Part shown: in pieces, positions 48,425-61,033 of the stretch
Layout: every line of letters starts with the position of its first letter
How positions within the stretch are numbered: the first letter of the stretch is position 1
From: Paulinella micropora
Lineage: Eukaryota > Cercozoa > Imbricatea > Euglyphida > Paulinellidae
DNA length: 64,000 nt
Reading direction: 5' to 3'
Assembly (NCBI GenBank): GCA_019918135.1
Contig: WBZZ01003327.1
Coordinates: 122,501-186,500, forward strand
The notes under the pieces: model-generated
Databases searched by the model: none
What the model saw: the letters and a program-made list of their open reading frames with translations, nothing else
What the model was told of the DNA's origin: nothing
Translations under genes and position numbers: made by a program

Positions 48425-50385
48425 TGGATGAGATAAGTGAAGAGAGAGAGAGAGAGGGAGAGAGAGAGAGGGAGAGAGTGAGAGAGAAGAAGAAGAAGAA
48501 GAAGAACAACAAGAAGAACAAGAAGAAGAAGAAGAAGAAGCGAGAGGAGAGAGAGAGAGAGGGAGAGGGAGAGAGGGAGGGAGAGAGAGAGGTTCAGGCC
48601 TCTATTGAGTGGCAGATGCACCCCCCTGGGGAAGCAGGGTCGCCTAAAGTACTGTTGGAGGCAAAATGTTGGTTTGCCTCGCTAGTTGCAAAACCAAAGG
48701 CAAGCAGAAGAAAGCAATGCAAACGAAAATAGTCCAGCAAGAGGCCATCGCAAATGATTAAGAATGGCTACCTTCACTAGTGGCAGATGCACCCCCTGGG
48801 GAAGCAGGGTCAGCTAAGCAAACATTTGAGGCAAAATGGCGGTTTGCCTCGCTAGTTGCAAAACCAAAGGCAAGCAGAAGAAAGCCATGCAAACGAAAAC
48901 ACTCCAGCAACAGGCCATCGCAAATGATTAAGAATGGCTACCTTGCATGGATTGTGAAGAAAACCAAAGCTTTGCAAGACTTCCCCAAAGAAAAGTTTGA
49001 GGCAAAGTCAAGTTGCCTCAAACATTCCTACCGGACAAGGATAGACACACATAGGCTGCAGATTTCAAGCCAAAAAAAGGCACAGTAACTATTCAAATGG
49101 TTAACTGATGGTTGGCTTTGTTTTTTTCCGATAAAAGTGCAAAGAACCCACACGGCATACAAAACCCCGACTCAAAACGCCATGACATGTTGTGGGTTGG
49201 TTTTTGGGCTCGGTTGACACGGGTTGGGTAAAAAGGTTACAGTCAAAAAACCGTCAAAAAAAACTTCGTCTGTTGTCCGGCCGGAAAAAAGTGGCACTAG
49301 CTCACGTAAAAGTTTTTTGACTTTGAACCTTTGACTTTGCAACCCCAAAAGGTGCATAATCAGCTTCCAAGGCGAAGGGCAGTATGTCCAAAGTAAGTCA
49401 CCTTCACTGCTTGCTTCAAGTTGGCTATAGGGCAAAAGCGTGGCTCATGTGCATGTCTGTGTCTCTGTTGTATGTGAGGTGGAAACGCTGATTGGTTACC
49501 GAAAGCAAGGGGATGGATGCGTCGAGATTGAGGTCAACGCGCCCGAGAATTGGGTGTTGCTCGGGAAGGTTGACGAAGGGGGTAAGTTCGTAGAGTCTGG
49601 CCTAGTGGACAAAGAGAGTTACGAAGCCAAGGCCCATGCCCTTTACGAGTGCCCGTCGGCAGGGCAGTGGAACATGAAGGCAGAAGGTTTCATTGTCAGG
49701 TGGTATTTAACGGCACAGCTCAAGTTTCCGAAGCAGGCTGAGGTATGGGCAGAAGGTCGGGGGGGAAAGAGAAAGAGACCGCCAGTGAAGAGAATAGTGC
49801 TTGAAGAACCACCCAGGAAAAAAAAAAGAAGGAAAATGGAAAGAAAGATGAAAGAAAGAAAGAGGATGGAGAGAGAGAGAGAGAAAGATGAAATAAAGAA
49901 AGAGGATGGAGAGAGAGATGGAAAGAAAGAAGGTGAAGCAGGGAAAGACAAAGACGATGAGCCCAAGGAACCACCCAATAAAAAAAAAGAAGGAAGATGA
50001 AAGGAGAGATGATGGAAAGAAAGATGGAGAGAAGGAAGATGGAGAGAAAGAAGATGGAAAGGAAAAAGACGGAAAGAAAGAAGGTGAAGCAGAGAAAGAC
50101 AAAGGCGATGAGGCAAAGAGAGAGAAGAACAAGGACAAGAAGAAAACGAACGAAGAAAAGAATGAAAAGAAGGAAAGCAAGCCAGAAGAAAAAAAAAACA
50201 AAGAAAGAAAAAACTAACGAGAGCAGAGCTGACAGAAGAGCAACAGAAACAAAGAGAGAGGGAGTTGGCAGCGATTGCAGCGAAAGCAGCAAAGGCTGAC
50301 GAACAAAAGGAAGCAGAGCGAAACAAACAAAAAGAAAAGGATGAAAAAGAGAAAAAAAGAGAAAGATGATGCAGCGCGGTTAGCT
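48425..50385 (+). CDS. Lys/Glu-rich protein gene, copy 2 (longest frame)
   Basis: This copy keeps one frame open from 49440 to 50000: a unique domain of about 110 residues (VETLIGYRKQGDGCVEIEVN, ENWVLLGKVDEGGKFVESG, NMKAEGFIVRWYLTAQLKF) followed by a basic stretch (GGKRKRPPVKRIVLEEPP) and Lys/Glu/Arg/Asp repeats. Further Lys/Glu segments and an Ala/Gln coiled coil (AELTEEQQKQREREL) follow in shifting frames to 50,385. A nuclear, DNA- or RNA-associated protein is plausible from composition only. An upstream (GA)n tract and two small ORFs (48250-48732, 48780-49088) with the repeated phrase ASLVAKPKASRRK may be exons or non-coding. The family is not recognised. Confidence 0.45.
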
Positions 50386-50449
50386 AATGAACACTGTCAC
50401 TCCTGAATTTTTCAGCGATTGGTTTCAAATATCAGGATGACCGAAGAAT

Positions 50450-53330
50450 TCAGGAGGCTCCCATCCCTCCGAAGAAGAATCGTCTAAGTCGGAACGTAAT
50501 TTCTGCCTTTCTGATTTCTTGTGCCTCTCGTTCCTCATCACTGAGGCCAAATACACGGGCAAACTGTCGCCTCACGCGAACCCGCGCAGCAGAATGCGCA
50601 CGATTTCTCTGAACTGCATTGGAAACAAGCAATGGGACATCATCGTCCGAGCTTGACTCTGAAGAAAGCTGTTGTGATTGCTCAAGTGAGGGGCCCACTC
50701 TTCTCCTCTTTCTCCTGGGCCCCGCTGCGGCATCACCCTGTTCGGGAAGACGTTCCTGCTCACCATTATCATCGACATATGAAAGCACACGCTGAATGAG
50801 AACCTGTTTTGACCCACGCCTTCTCTGACCTTTTTCTGCCAACCAAGACTTTAACTCTTTCACTGTAGCCTTTTTTAAACCATCAGCAGTGGGATCTCCT
50901 GCCAGAATGGCAGTGACACTCAAATGATGTGGGAAATCTATTTTCCTCAGATTCATGGAAATCGTGGGCCCTTATCGTGTCCTCATCAAGCATCCGGGCA
51001 CCGTACCATGGGGGGTGCATTGGTGCCGGACCTTCATTTACAAAGGCCGTCCTTGGCACCTATTTCCGCTCCTCATCGGACAACTTCTCCACATCTTCCT
51101 GTACCGCTTCTCGGTCAGCCGGCACTCCCCACACATCCCGGGGCAAGTCGCCAAGTACCCGAAATTGGGCTTCCCACTCACGCCCAGACTTATCTGCCAT
51201 CCGAAAATGACCGGGACGACCCGGTAAACCACCTTCTCCGTCTTCCCCGTCCCACACTATCCTGGTAAGCTCTGAATAGTTCAGAACCGCCGTGAACCAT
51301 CGTTGCTCCTCCTCGGTACAATACTTCTTGGCCAAAACCCGAACATCCTCGCGAATCTTGTCCGTGACCCAGTCGACATGCGGCAGCTTTCGGGGGCGGT
51401 CCAATTCTGCAACAAAAAACAAAACATCGGAAGTTAATATAAAAAGGACACAGAAATTATAATACCAGGCTCTTTCACATAAGGCAACAAATCAGCGCCA
51501 TCCGGTTCATCGTTCACACCATGCCAGTGCTTTTGCGCGTCTCCCCAAGTTTTGACTCGAACCCGTGGCAACCCACCATTCTCCTCCGAACCCGGTAAGT
51601 ACTGCCATGCTAACGGTCTAGCAGAATACTTAAGGCTTGGGTTCACGCAGGGCTCAAAATAGTTGGTCCAATCAAACTCTGAGGCTAGCAGCAAGAGGCA
51701 GTGCTTTTCCTTTTTTTCTTTTAATCCCAGCATGAGCTTAAAAAGAGCTTGGGCAAAGTTAGTAGTCATAAGGGTGGTGTTGTAGCCCAGATAGCGAAGA
51801 ACAAAAAACTTTTGGTCCTGCACTGAGTGAGAGTGTTTGGTAACCATTCTGTGAGTCTCAATATGAGACCTCCAATGCATCCGCACGATATGGCAAAGAA
51901 ACATCATAGTAGTATCGGCTGTATTCTCAATGCCACCATCCCAATCAATGTATAGCTTCATCGCTGCCTTAGTGCGGGGGTGAAAAAGTTCCCAACGTAT
52001 GAGCCAGTAAAGAAAAGTGATGTTAGCGTTAGCACCATGGACTATGTTGGGTAAGTGGAACAGAATGAAGTTTGTGTCATGAGCATACATGATTGCACCT
52101 CCCGCGTGCAGCCTCACTACGTATTTTTGCCGAAAATCGGAAGACCCTCGTGAACACCAAGGCAAGTGGAATGGCCTAGTCATGTCGATGGTCATGTACA
52201 TTAGTCGCTGAATATCTTGAGCCCTACAACAGCCCCCAAAGGGAAAAATTAAACCCAAACAAAAGGCGATAGTGTTAGTACAGCTCCACAGCGCGTCGCA
52301 TGCTTCCGCAGCGAGCGGCGCGATGAAGCTTGGTGTGGATCCTGATTTTCACTCTCCACTCATCTGCTGCTGCCTTAGTTTTGAATATAAAAATAAAGCA
52401 AAAAGTATTGCAAGAGGGAAGTTTTACACCAACTGCAAATGAAAGAAAAAATTACCCTGCTCTGTGCTCGTCAGCAAGTTGTGTACAGTACTGACACTTA
52501 GCGAAGTCCCCCTCGCGAATGGGCTTCACCCTGTCAAACTCCGCTCGCCACACTTTGCGAATCAAGCTTTCGCTTGGCCCTTCTACACTAACAGGGCCAT
52601 TCAAGACAAGGGTGTTGGATGATTCCTTCCATTATTTCTGCACAAACTCATAAACCTTGGGAAAATCCATAGTGTCTTGCAAGTGGAAAACTCCATCTGC
52701 AATAGCCTCACCTTCCGGCTCAACAAAAAAACGTTGGTGCAAAAGTGTCCAGACAAGGTTCTCAATATGTGCATCTGCCTTTCCGTAGTCCGCAAAGAAA
52801 ATATTGTCGTTCTTAAGCCCCCTCAGAGCTCTTCGAACGGTTTTGTCCCGCACCCCGTGTAATCGCATCCACATCGTCCTACATACCCTAGCCCCCTTGA
52901 AGCGGTAATCAATTCTGCCTTGCGTATTCGTTTCCATGCTTTGAAGCATGGACCCTACCCATCCTGCCAGCTGAGATTCAGTTAGCTGGACAGTATCGGT
53001 TCTAGCCTTCACTGCGGAGAAAGGATCAATCCACTTATTGCATTCCAGGTTAACACAGCACGACTCACCCATTTCTTTCTGCAATTCTTGCCAAGTACAA
53101 CCCAGAAACTGTTTGAAGGCTTTTGGCCTCACTTCTCTACCCGCCTTTTTTTTTCTTTTTAGATTTATGGGGCCCACTCTTTGGGAAGCACGAGGGATAG
53201 GAATATTCAAAGTTATGTACAGAGGCAAGGTGCTAGTTCTATAATCTAAGTCAAGTGAGTCATGATGTGGTGTAGTGGTACTACTGCTACTACAACTGGT
53301 ACTTGACTTGAACACATCAAGGGAAGACAA
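50450..53330 (-). pseudogene. DUF7869/SAP gene copy 3, nonsense mutation
   Basis: Exon structure is that of copy 2. The first exon is open from the Ser-rich N-terminus through the Lys-rich junction (NLKRKKKAGREVRPKAF) because the T run at about 53,148 is shorter than in other copies. It is then cut by TAA at 52,634-52,632 where the others have CAA. The main exon 52258-51434 is complete (DWDGGIENTADTTM; LPGSEENGGLPRVRVKTWGD). The in-frame TAG at 51,060-51,062 is shared. The SAP part (50956-50450) is intact. Confidence 0.6.
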
Positions 53331-53449
53331 AGACTGGGGACGAGAGACAGAAGGAGCGAATATAGATGCAAACTGTTTACTATACCCTTATGTTGGGGGA
53401 GGGGAAGTCTTAGGAATGGGCTTGGGGGGGGGGAGGAAGTTCAAGCTTG

Positions 53450-55416
53450 GATGAGATAAGTGAAGAGAGAGAGAGAGAGGGAGAGAGAGAGAGGGAGAGA
53501 GTGAGAGAGAAGAAGAAGAAGAAGAAGAACAACAACAAGAAGAACAAGAAGAAGAAGAAGAAGAAGCGAGAGGAGAGAGAGAGAGAGGGAGAGGGAGAGA
53601 GGGAGGGAGGGAGAGAGAGAGGTTCAGGCCTCTATTGAGTGGCAGATGCACCCCCCTGGGGAAGCAGGGTCGCCTAAAGTACTGTTGGAGGCAAAATGTT
53701 GGTTTGCCTCGCTAGTTGCAAAACCAAAGGCAAGCAGAAGAAAGCAATGCAAACGAAAATAGTCCAGCAAGAGGCCATCGCAAATGATTAAGAATGGCTA
53801 CCTTCACTAGTGGCAGATGCACCCCCTGGGGAAGCAGGGTCAGCTAAGCAAACATTTGAGGCAAAATGGCGGTTTGCCTCGCTAGTTGCAAAACCAAAGG
53901 CAAGCAGAAGAAAGCCATGCAAACGAAAACACTCCAGCAACAGGCCATCGCAAATGATTAAGAATGGCTACCTTGCATGGATTGTGAAGAAAACCAAAGC
54001 TTTGCAAGACTTCCCCAAAGAAAAGTTGGAGGCAAAGTCAAGTTGCCTCAAACATTCCTACCGGACAAGGATAGACACACATAGGCTGCAGATTTCAAGC
54101 CAAAAAAAGGCACAGTAACTATTCAAATGGTTAACTGATGGTTGGCTTTGTTTTTTTCCGATAAAAGTGCAAAGAACCCACACGGCATACAAAACCCCGA
54201 CTCAAAACGCCATGACATGTTGTGGGTTGGTTTTTGGGCTCGGTTGACACGGGTTGGGTAAAAAGGTTACAGTCAAAAAACCGTCAAAAAAAACTTCGTC
54301 TGTTGTCCGGCCGGAAAAAAGTGGCACTAGCTCACGTAAAAGTTTTTTGACTTTGAACCTTTGACTTTGCAACCCCAAAAGGTGCATAATCAGCTTCCAA
54401 GGCGAAGGGCAGTATGTCCAAAGTAAGTCACCTTCACTGCTTGCTTCAAGTTGGCTATAGGGCAAAAGCGTGGCTCATGTGCATGTCTGTGTCTCTGTTG
54501 TATGTGAGGTGGAAACGCTGATTGGTTACCGAAAGCAAGGGGATGGATGCGTCGAGATTGAGGTCAACGCGCCCGAGAATTGGGTGTTGCTCGGGAAGGT
54601 TGACGAAGGGGGTAAGTTCGTAGAGTCTGGCCTAGTGGACAAAGAGAGTTACGAAGCCAAGGCCCATGCCCTTTACGAGTGCCCGTCGGCAGGGCAGTGG
54701 AACATGAAGGCAGAAGGTTTCATTGTCAGGTGGTATTTAACGGCACAGCTCAAGTTTCCGAAGCAGGCTGAGGTATGGGCAGAAGGTCGGGGGGAAAGAG
54801 AAAGAGACCGCCAGTGAAGAGAATAGTGCTTGAAGAACCACCCAGGAAAAAAAAAAGAAGGAAAATGGAAAGAAAGATGAAAGAAAGAAAGAGGATGGAG
54901 AGAGAGAGAGAGAGAAAGATGAAATAAAGAAAGAGGATGGAGAGAGAGATGGAAAGAAAGAAGGTGAAGCAGGGAAAGACAAAGACGATGAGCCCAAGGA
55001 ACCACCCAATAAAAAAAAAGAAGGAAGATGAAAGGAGAGATGATGGAAAGAAAGATGGAGAGAAGGAAGATGGAGAGAAAGAAGATGGAAAGGAAAAAGA
55101 CGGAAAGAAAGAAGGTGAAGCAGAGAAAGACAAAGGCGATGAGGCAAAGAGAGAGAAGAACAAGGACAAGAAGAAAACGAACGAAGAAAAGAATGAAAAG
55201 AAGGAAAGCAAGCCAGAAGAAAAAAAAAACAAAGAAAGAAAAAACTAACGAGAGCAGAGCTGACAGAAGAGCAACAGAAACAAAGAGAGAGGGAGTTGGC
55301 AGCGATTGCAGCGAAAGCAGCAAAGGCTGACGAACAAAAGGAAGCAGAGCGAAACAAACAAAAAGAAAAGGATGAAAAAGAGAAAAAAAGAGAAAGATGA
55401 TGCAGCGCGGTTAGCT
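53450..55416 (+). CDS. Lys/Glu-rich protein gene, copy 3
   Basis: The unique domain lies at 54470-54817 and ends early at EGRGERERDRQ, as in copies 1 and 4, through a shorter G run. The Lys/Glu tract and coiled coil follow in other frames (54937-55248, 55028-55330). The small ORF 53810-54118 differs from copy 2 by one residue (FPKEKLEAKSS instead of FPKEKFEAKSS), shared with copy 4. Confidence 0.4.
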
Positions 55417-55480
55417 AATGAACACTGTCACTCCTGAATTTTTCAGCGATTGGTTTCAAATATCAGGATGACCGAAGAAT

Positions 55481-58362
55481 TCAGGAGGCTCCCATCCCTC
55501 CGAAGAAGAATCGTCTAAGTCGGAACGTAATTTCTGCCTTTCTGATTTCTTGTGCCTCTCGTTCCTCATCACTGAGGCCAAATACACGGGCAAACTGTCG
55601 CCTCACGCGAACCCGCGCAGCAGAATGCGCACGATTTCTCTGAACTGCATTGGAAACAAGCAATGGGACATCATCGTCCGAGCTTGACTCTGAAGAAAGC
55701 TGTTGTGATTGCTCAAGTGAGGGGCCCACTCTTCTCCTCTTTCTCCTGGGCCCCGCTGCGGCATCACCCTGTTCGGGAAGACGTTCCTGCTCACCATTAT
55801 CATCGACATATGAAAGCACACGCTGAATGAGAACCTGTTTTGACCCACGCCTTCTCTGACCTTTTTCTGCCAACCAAGACTTTAACTCTTTCACTGTAGC
55901 CTTTTTTAAACCATCAGCAGTGGGATCTCCTGCCAGAATGGCAGTGACACTCAAATGATGTGGGAAATCTATTTTCCTCAGATTCATGGAAATCGTGGGC
56001 CCTTATCGTGTCCTCATCAAGCATCCGGGCACCGTACCATGGGGGGTGCATTGGTGCCGGACCTTCATTTACAAAGGCCGTCCTTGGCACCTATTTCCGC
56101 TCCTCATCGGACAACTTCTCCACATCTTCCTGTACCGCTTCTCGGTCAGCCGGCACTCCCCACACATCCCGGGGCAAGTCGCCAAGTACCCGAAATTGGG
56201 CTTCCCACTCACGCCCAGACTTATCTGCCATCCGAAAATGACCGGGACGACCCGGTAAACCACCTTCTCCGTCTTCCCCGTCCCACACTATCCTGGTAAG
56301 CTCTGAATAGTTCAGAACCGCCGTGAACCATCGTTGCTCCTCCTCGGTACAATACTTCTTGGCCAAAACCCGAACATCCTCGCGAATCTTGTCCGTGACC
56401 CAGTCGACATGCGGCAGCTTTCGGGGGCGGTCCAATTCTGCAACAAAAAACAAAACATCGGAAGTTAATATAAAAAGGACACAGAAATTATAATACCAGG
56501 CTCGTTCACATAAGGCAACAAATCAGCGCCATCCGGTTCATCGTTCACACCATGCCAGTGCTTTTGCGCGTCTCCCCAAGTTTTGACTCGAACCCGTGGC
56601 AACCCACCATTCTCCTCCGAACCCGGTAAGTACTGCCATGCTAACGGTCTAGCAGAATACTTAAGGCTTGGGTTCACGCAGGGCTCAAAATAGTTGGTCC
56701 AATCAAACTCTGAGGCTAGCAGCAAGAGGCAGTGCTTTTCCTTTTTTTCTTTTAATCCCAGCATGAGCTTAAAAAGAGCTTGGGCAAAGTTAGTAGTCAT
56801 AAGGGTGGTGTTGTAGCCCAGATAGCGAAGAACAAAAAACTTTTGGTCCTGCACTGAGTGAGAGTGTTTGGTAACCATTCTGTGAGTCTCAATATGAGAC
56901 CTCCAATGCATCCGCACGATATGGCAAAGAAACATCATAGTAGTATCGGCTGTATTCTCAATGCCACCATCCCAATCAATGTATAGCTTCATCGCTGCCT
57001 TAGTGCGGGGGTGAAAAAGTTCCCAACGTAAGAGCCAGTAAAAAAAAGTGATGTTAGCGTTAGCACCATGGGCTATGTTGGGTAAGTGGAACAGAATGAA
57101 GTTTGTGTCATGAGCATACATGATTGCACCTCCCGCGTGCAGCCTCACTACGTATTTTTGCCGAAAATCGGAAGACCCTCGTGAACACCAAGGCAAGTGG
57201 AATGGCCTAGTCATGTCGATGGTCATGTACATTAGTCGCTGAATATCTTGAGCCCTACAACAGCCCCCAAAGGGAAAAATTAAACCCAAACAAAAGGCGA
57301 TAGTGTTAGTACAGCTCCACAGCGCGTCGCATGCTTCCGCAGCGAGCGGCGCGATGAATCTTGGTGTGGATCCTGATTTTCACTCTCCACTCATCTGCTG
57401 CTGCCTTAGTTTTGAATATAAAAATAAAGCAAAAAGTATTGCAAGAGGGAAGTTTTACACCAACTGCAAATGAAAGAAAAAATTACCCTGCTCTGTGCTC
57501 GTCAGCAAGTTGTGTACAGTACTGACACTTAGCGAAGTCCCCCTCGCGAATGGGCTTCACCCTGTCAAACTCCGCTCGCCACACTTTGCGAATCAAGCTT
57601 TCGCTTGGCCCTTCTACACTAACAGGGCCATTCAAGACAAGGGTGTTGGATGATTCCTTCCATTGTTTCTGCACAAACTCATAAACCTTGGGAAAATCCA
57701 TAGTGTCTTGCAAGTGGAAAACTCCATCTGCAATAGCCTCACCTTCCGGCTCAACAAAAAAACGTTGGTGCAAAAGTGTCCAGACAAGGTTCTCAATATG
57801 TGCATCTGCCTTTCCGTAGTCCGCAAAGAAAATATTGTCGTTATTAAGCCCCCTCAGAGCTCTTCGAACGGTTTTGTCCCGCACCCCGTGTAATCGCATC
57901 CACATCGTCCTACATACCCTAGCCCCCTTGAAGCGGTAATCAATTCTGCCTTGCGTATTCGTTTCCATGCTTTGAAGCATGGACCCTACCCATCCTGCCA
58001 GCTGAGATTCAGTTAGCTGGACAGTATCGGTTCTAGCCTTCACTGCGGAGAAAGGATCAATCCACTTATTGCATTCCAGGTTAACACAGCACGACTCACC
58101 CATTTCTTTCTGCAATTCTTGCCAAGTACAACCCAGAAACTGTTTGAAGGCTTTTGGCCTCACTTCTCTACCCGCCTTTTTTTTTTCTTTTTAGATTTAT
58201 GGGGCCCACTCTTTGGGAAGCACGAGGGATAGGAATATTCAAAGTTATGTACAGAGGCAAGGTGCTAGTTCTATAATCTAAGTCAAGTGAGTCATGATGT
58301 GGTGTAGTGGTACTACTGCTACTACAACTGGTACTTGACTTGAACACATCAAGGGAAGACAA
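55481..58362 (-). CDS. DUF7869-like / SAP-domain multi-exon gene, copy 4 (best preserved)
   Basis: Exons: 58362-57483, 57289-56465, 56453-56094 and the SAP part to 55481. The 226-residue segment 58163-57483 and the 274-residue segment 57289-56465 are both uninterrupted, and no private nonsense change was found. Splice signals: donor CCTG-GTATTA at about 56,500, acceptor TTGCAG-AATTGG at about 56,440, and a TACTAAC branch-like sequence with pyrimidine tract before GCTGTTGTAG near 57,255. The T run between the N-terminal Ser-rich part and the main exon keeps these in different frames, and TAG at 56,091-56,093 is shared with copies 2 and 3. Function as for copy 2: probable DNA-binding, possibly transposon-derived nuclease-like protein. 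Confidence 0.6.
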
Positions 58363-58489
58363 AGACTGGGGACGAGAGACAGAAGGAGCGAATATAGATG
58401 CAAACTGTTTACTCTACCCTTATGTTGGGGGAGGGGAAGTCTTAGGAATGGGCTTGGGGGGGGGGGGAGGAAGTTCAAGCTTGGATGAG

Positions 58490-58497
58490 ATAAGTGA

Positions 58498-58528
<31 letters not shown>

Positions 58529-60450
58529 GAGAGGGAGAGAGTGAGAGAGAAGAAGAAGAAGAACAAGAAGAACAACAAGAAGAACAACAAGAAGAAGAAG
58601 AAGAAGCGAGAGGAGAGAGAGAGAGAGGGAGAGGGAGAGAGGGAGAGAGGGAGAGAGAGAGAGAGGTTCAGGCCTCTATTGAGTAGCAGATGCACTGGGG
58701 AAGCAGGGTCGCCTAAAGTACTGTTGGAGGCAAAATGTTGGTTTGCCTCGCTAGTTGCAAAACCAAAGGCAAGCAGAAGAAAGCAATGCAAACGAAAATA
58801 GTCCAGCAAGAGGCCATCGCAAATGATTAAGAATGGCTACCTTCACTAGTGGCAGATGCACCCCCTGGGGAAGCAGGGTCAGCTAAGCAAACATTTGAGG
58901 CAAAATGGCGGTTTGCCTCGCTAGTTGCAAAACCAAAGGCAAGCAGAAGAAAGCCATGCAAACGAAAACACTCCAGCAACAGGCCATCGCAAATGATTAA
59001 GAATGGCTACCTTGCATGGATTGTGAAGAAAACCAAAGCTTTGCAAGACTTCCCCAAAGAAAAGTTGGAGGCAAAGTCAAGTTGCCTCAAACATTCCTAC
59101 CGGACAAGGATAGACACACATAGGCTGCAGATTTCAAGCCAAAAAAAGGCACAGTAACTATTCAAATGGTTAACTGATGGTTGGCTTTGTTTTTTTCCGA
59201 TAAAAGTGCAAAGAACCCACACGGCATACAAAACCCCGACTCAAAACGCCATGACATGTTGTGGGTTGGTTTTTGGGCTCGGTTGACACGGGTTGGGTAA
59301 AAAGGTTACAGTCAAAAAACCGTCAAAAAAAACTTCGTCTGTTGTCCGGCCGGAAAAAAGTGGCACTAGCTCACGTAAAAGTTTTTTGACTTTGAACCTT
59401 TGACTTTGCAACCCCAAAAGGTGCATAATCAGCTTCCAAGGCGAAGGGCAGTATGTCCAAAGTAAGTCACCTTCACTGCTTGCTTCAAGTTGGCTATAGG
59501 GCAAAAGCGTGGCTCATGTGCATGTCTGTGTCTCTGTTGTATGTGAGGTGGAAACGCTGATTGGTTACCGAAAGCAAGGGGATGGATGCGTCGAGATTGA
59601 GGTCAACGCGCCCGAGAATTGGGTGTTGCTCGGGAAGGTTGACGAAGGGGGTAAGTTCGTAGAGTCTGGCCTAGTGGACAAAGAGAGTTACGAAGCCAAG
59701 GCCCATGCCCTTTACGAGTGCCCGTCGGCAGGGCAGTGGAACATGAAGGCAGAAGGTTTCATTGTCAGGTGGTATTTAACGGCACAGCTCAAGTTTCCGA
59801 AGCAGGCTGAGGTATGGGCAGAAGGTCGGGGGGAAAGAGAAAGAGACCGCCAGTGAAGAGAATAGTGCTTGAAGAACCACCCAGGAAAAAAAAAAGAAGG
59901 AAAATGGAAAGAAAGATGAAAGAAAGAAAGAGGATGGAGAGAGAGAGAGAAAGATGAAATAAAGAAAGAGGATGGAGAGAGAGATGGAAAGAAAGAAGGT
60001 GAAGCAGGGAAAGACAAAGACGATGAGCCCAAGGAACCACCCAATAAAAAAAAAGAAGGAAGATGAAAGGAGAGATGATGGAAAGAAAGATGGAGAGAAG
60101 GAAGATGGAGAGAAAGAAGATGGAAAGGAAAAAGACGGAAAGAAAGAAGGTGAAGCAGAGAAAGACAAAGGCGATGAGGCAAAGAGAGAGAAGAACAAGG
60201 ACAAGAAGAAAACGAACGAAGAAAAGAATGAAAAGAAGGAAAGCAAGCCAGAAGAAAAAAAAAACAAAGAAAGAAAAAACTAACGAGAGCAGAGCTGACA
60301 GAAGAGCAACAGAAACAAAGAGAGAGGGAGTTGGCAGCGATTGCAGCGAAAGCAGCAAAGGCTGACGAACAAAAGGAAGCAGAGCGAAACAAACAAAAAG
60401 AAAAGGATGAAAAAGAGAAAAAAGAGAAAGATGATGCAGCGCGGTTAGCT
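58490..60450 (+). CDS. Lys/Glu-rich protein gene, copy 4 (continues beyond the array)
   Basis: The unique domain is at 59509-59856, followed by the Lys/Glu tract (59972-60283) and a coiled coil rich in Ala, Glu and Lys up to 60,450. One A run near 60,420 is a base shorter than in units 1-3. Because the coiled-coil character carries on past 60,450 (LAAEARGREE, LAVAKQEEEELKKKA), this copy is probably the one joined to the original downstream part of the gene. Frames change in A runs, so the full protein cannot be traced. Confidence 0.4.
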
Positions 60451-60970
60451 CATTAACAAAAACAAAGAGAGAGACCTTAGCGGCAGAAGCAAGAGGAAGA
60501 GAAGAAGAGGCAATAGAGAGAGAGAGAGAGAGAGAGAGTTCTGGCAGTGGCCAAACAAGAGGAGGAGGAGTTGAAAAAGAAAGCCATATTACCCCCGCCC
60601 CCCCCGCCCCCCCTACCGAACATGGGCCCACCCACCCGGATCCGAGTCTTGACGTTAGTACTACAGGCCCGTCCTTGCCCATCAAGCCAGTGTCTGGAGA
60701 TGGGGGCGACAACGCCAAGCCCAGTGCTACCCCCCCCCCCCCCCCCCCCCAACAACGCCAAGCCCACCAGTACTAGCCCCGTCGACAACGCCAAGCCCAG
60801 TGCTGACACCGCCGACGAAACCAAAGGCAATACCGGATATGGTTATGTCTGCCGGACATCAACCGACATCACCTTTTTGGATAATTCAAAGAGGAAGTTG
60901 GGTACCTATTTGTTTGCTTTTTTGCTTGTTTGTGTTGTTTGTGTGTCTGTTTGTTTTGTTTTTCTATTTT

Positions 60971-61033
<63 letters not shown>

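Larger units (their letters stand above)
45362..50385. repeat. Array unit 2, complete (5,024 bp)
   Basis: From AATGAACACTGTCACTCC (45,362) to GCGCGGTTAGCT (50,385). Nearly identical to units 3 and 4; differences are mainly in homopolymers and microsatellites. Confidence 0.9.
50386..55416. repeat. Array unit 3, complete (5,031 bp)
   Basis: Same boundaries as unit 2. Private differences include a nonsense change at 52,632-52,634 and a shorter T run at about 53,148. Confidence 0.9.
55417..60450. repeat. Array unit 4, complete (5,034 bp), right end of the array
   Basis: At GCGCGGTTAGCT (60,450) the sequence leaves the array: units 1-3 continue with AATGAACACTG, unit 4 with CATTAACAAAAACAAAG. 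Confidence 0.9.

Noticed and set aside
41862..60450. The array as a classical DNA transposon or LTR element
   Set aside because: Units are directly joined with no terminal inverted repeats, LTRs or target duplications at 45,361, 50,385 or 55,416.
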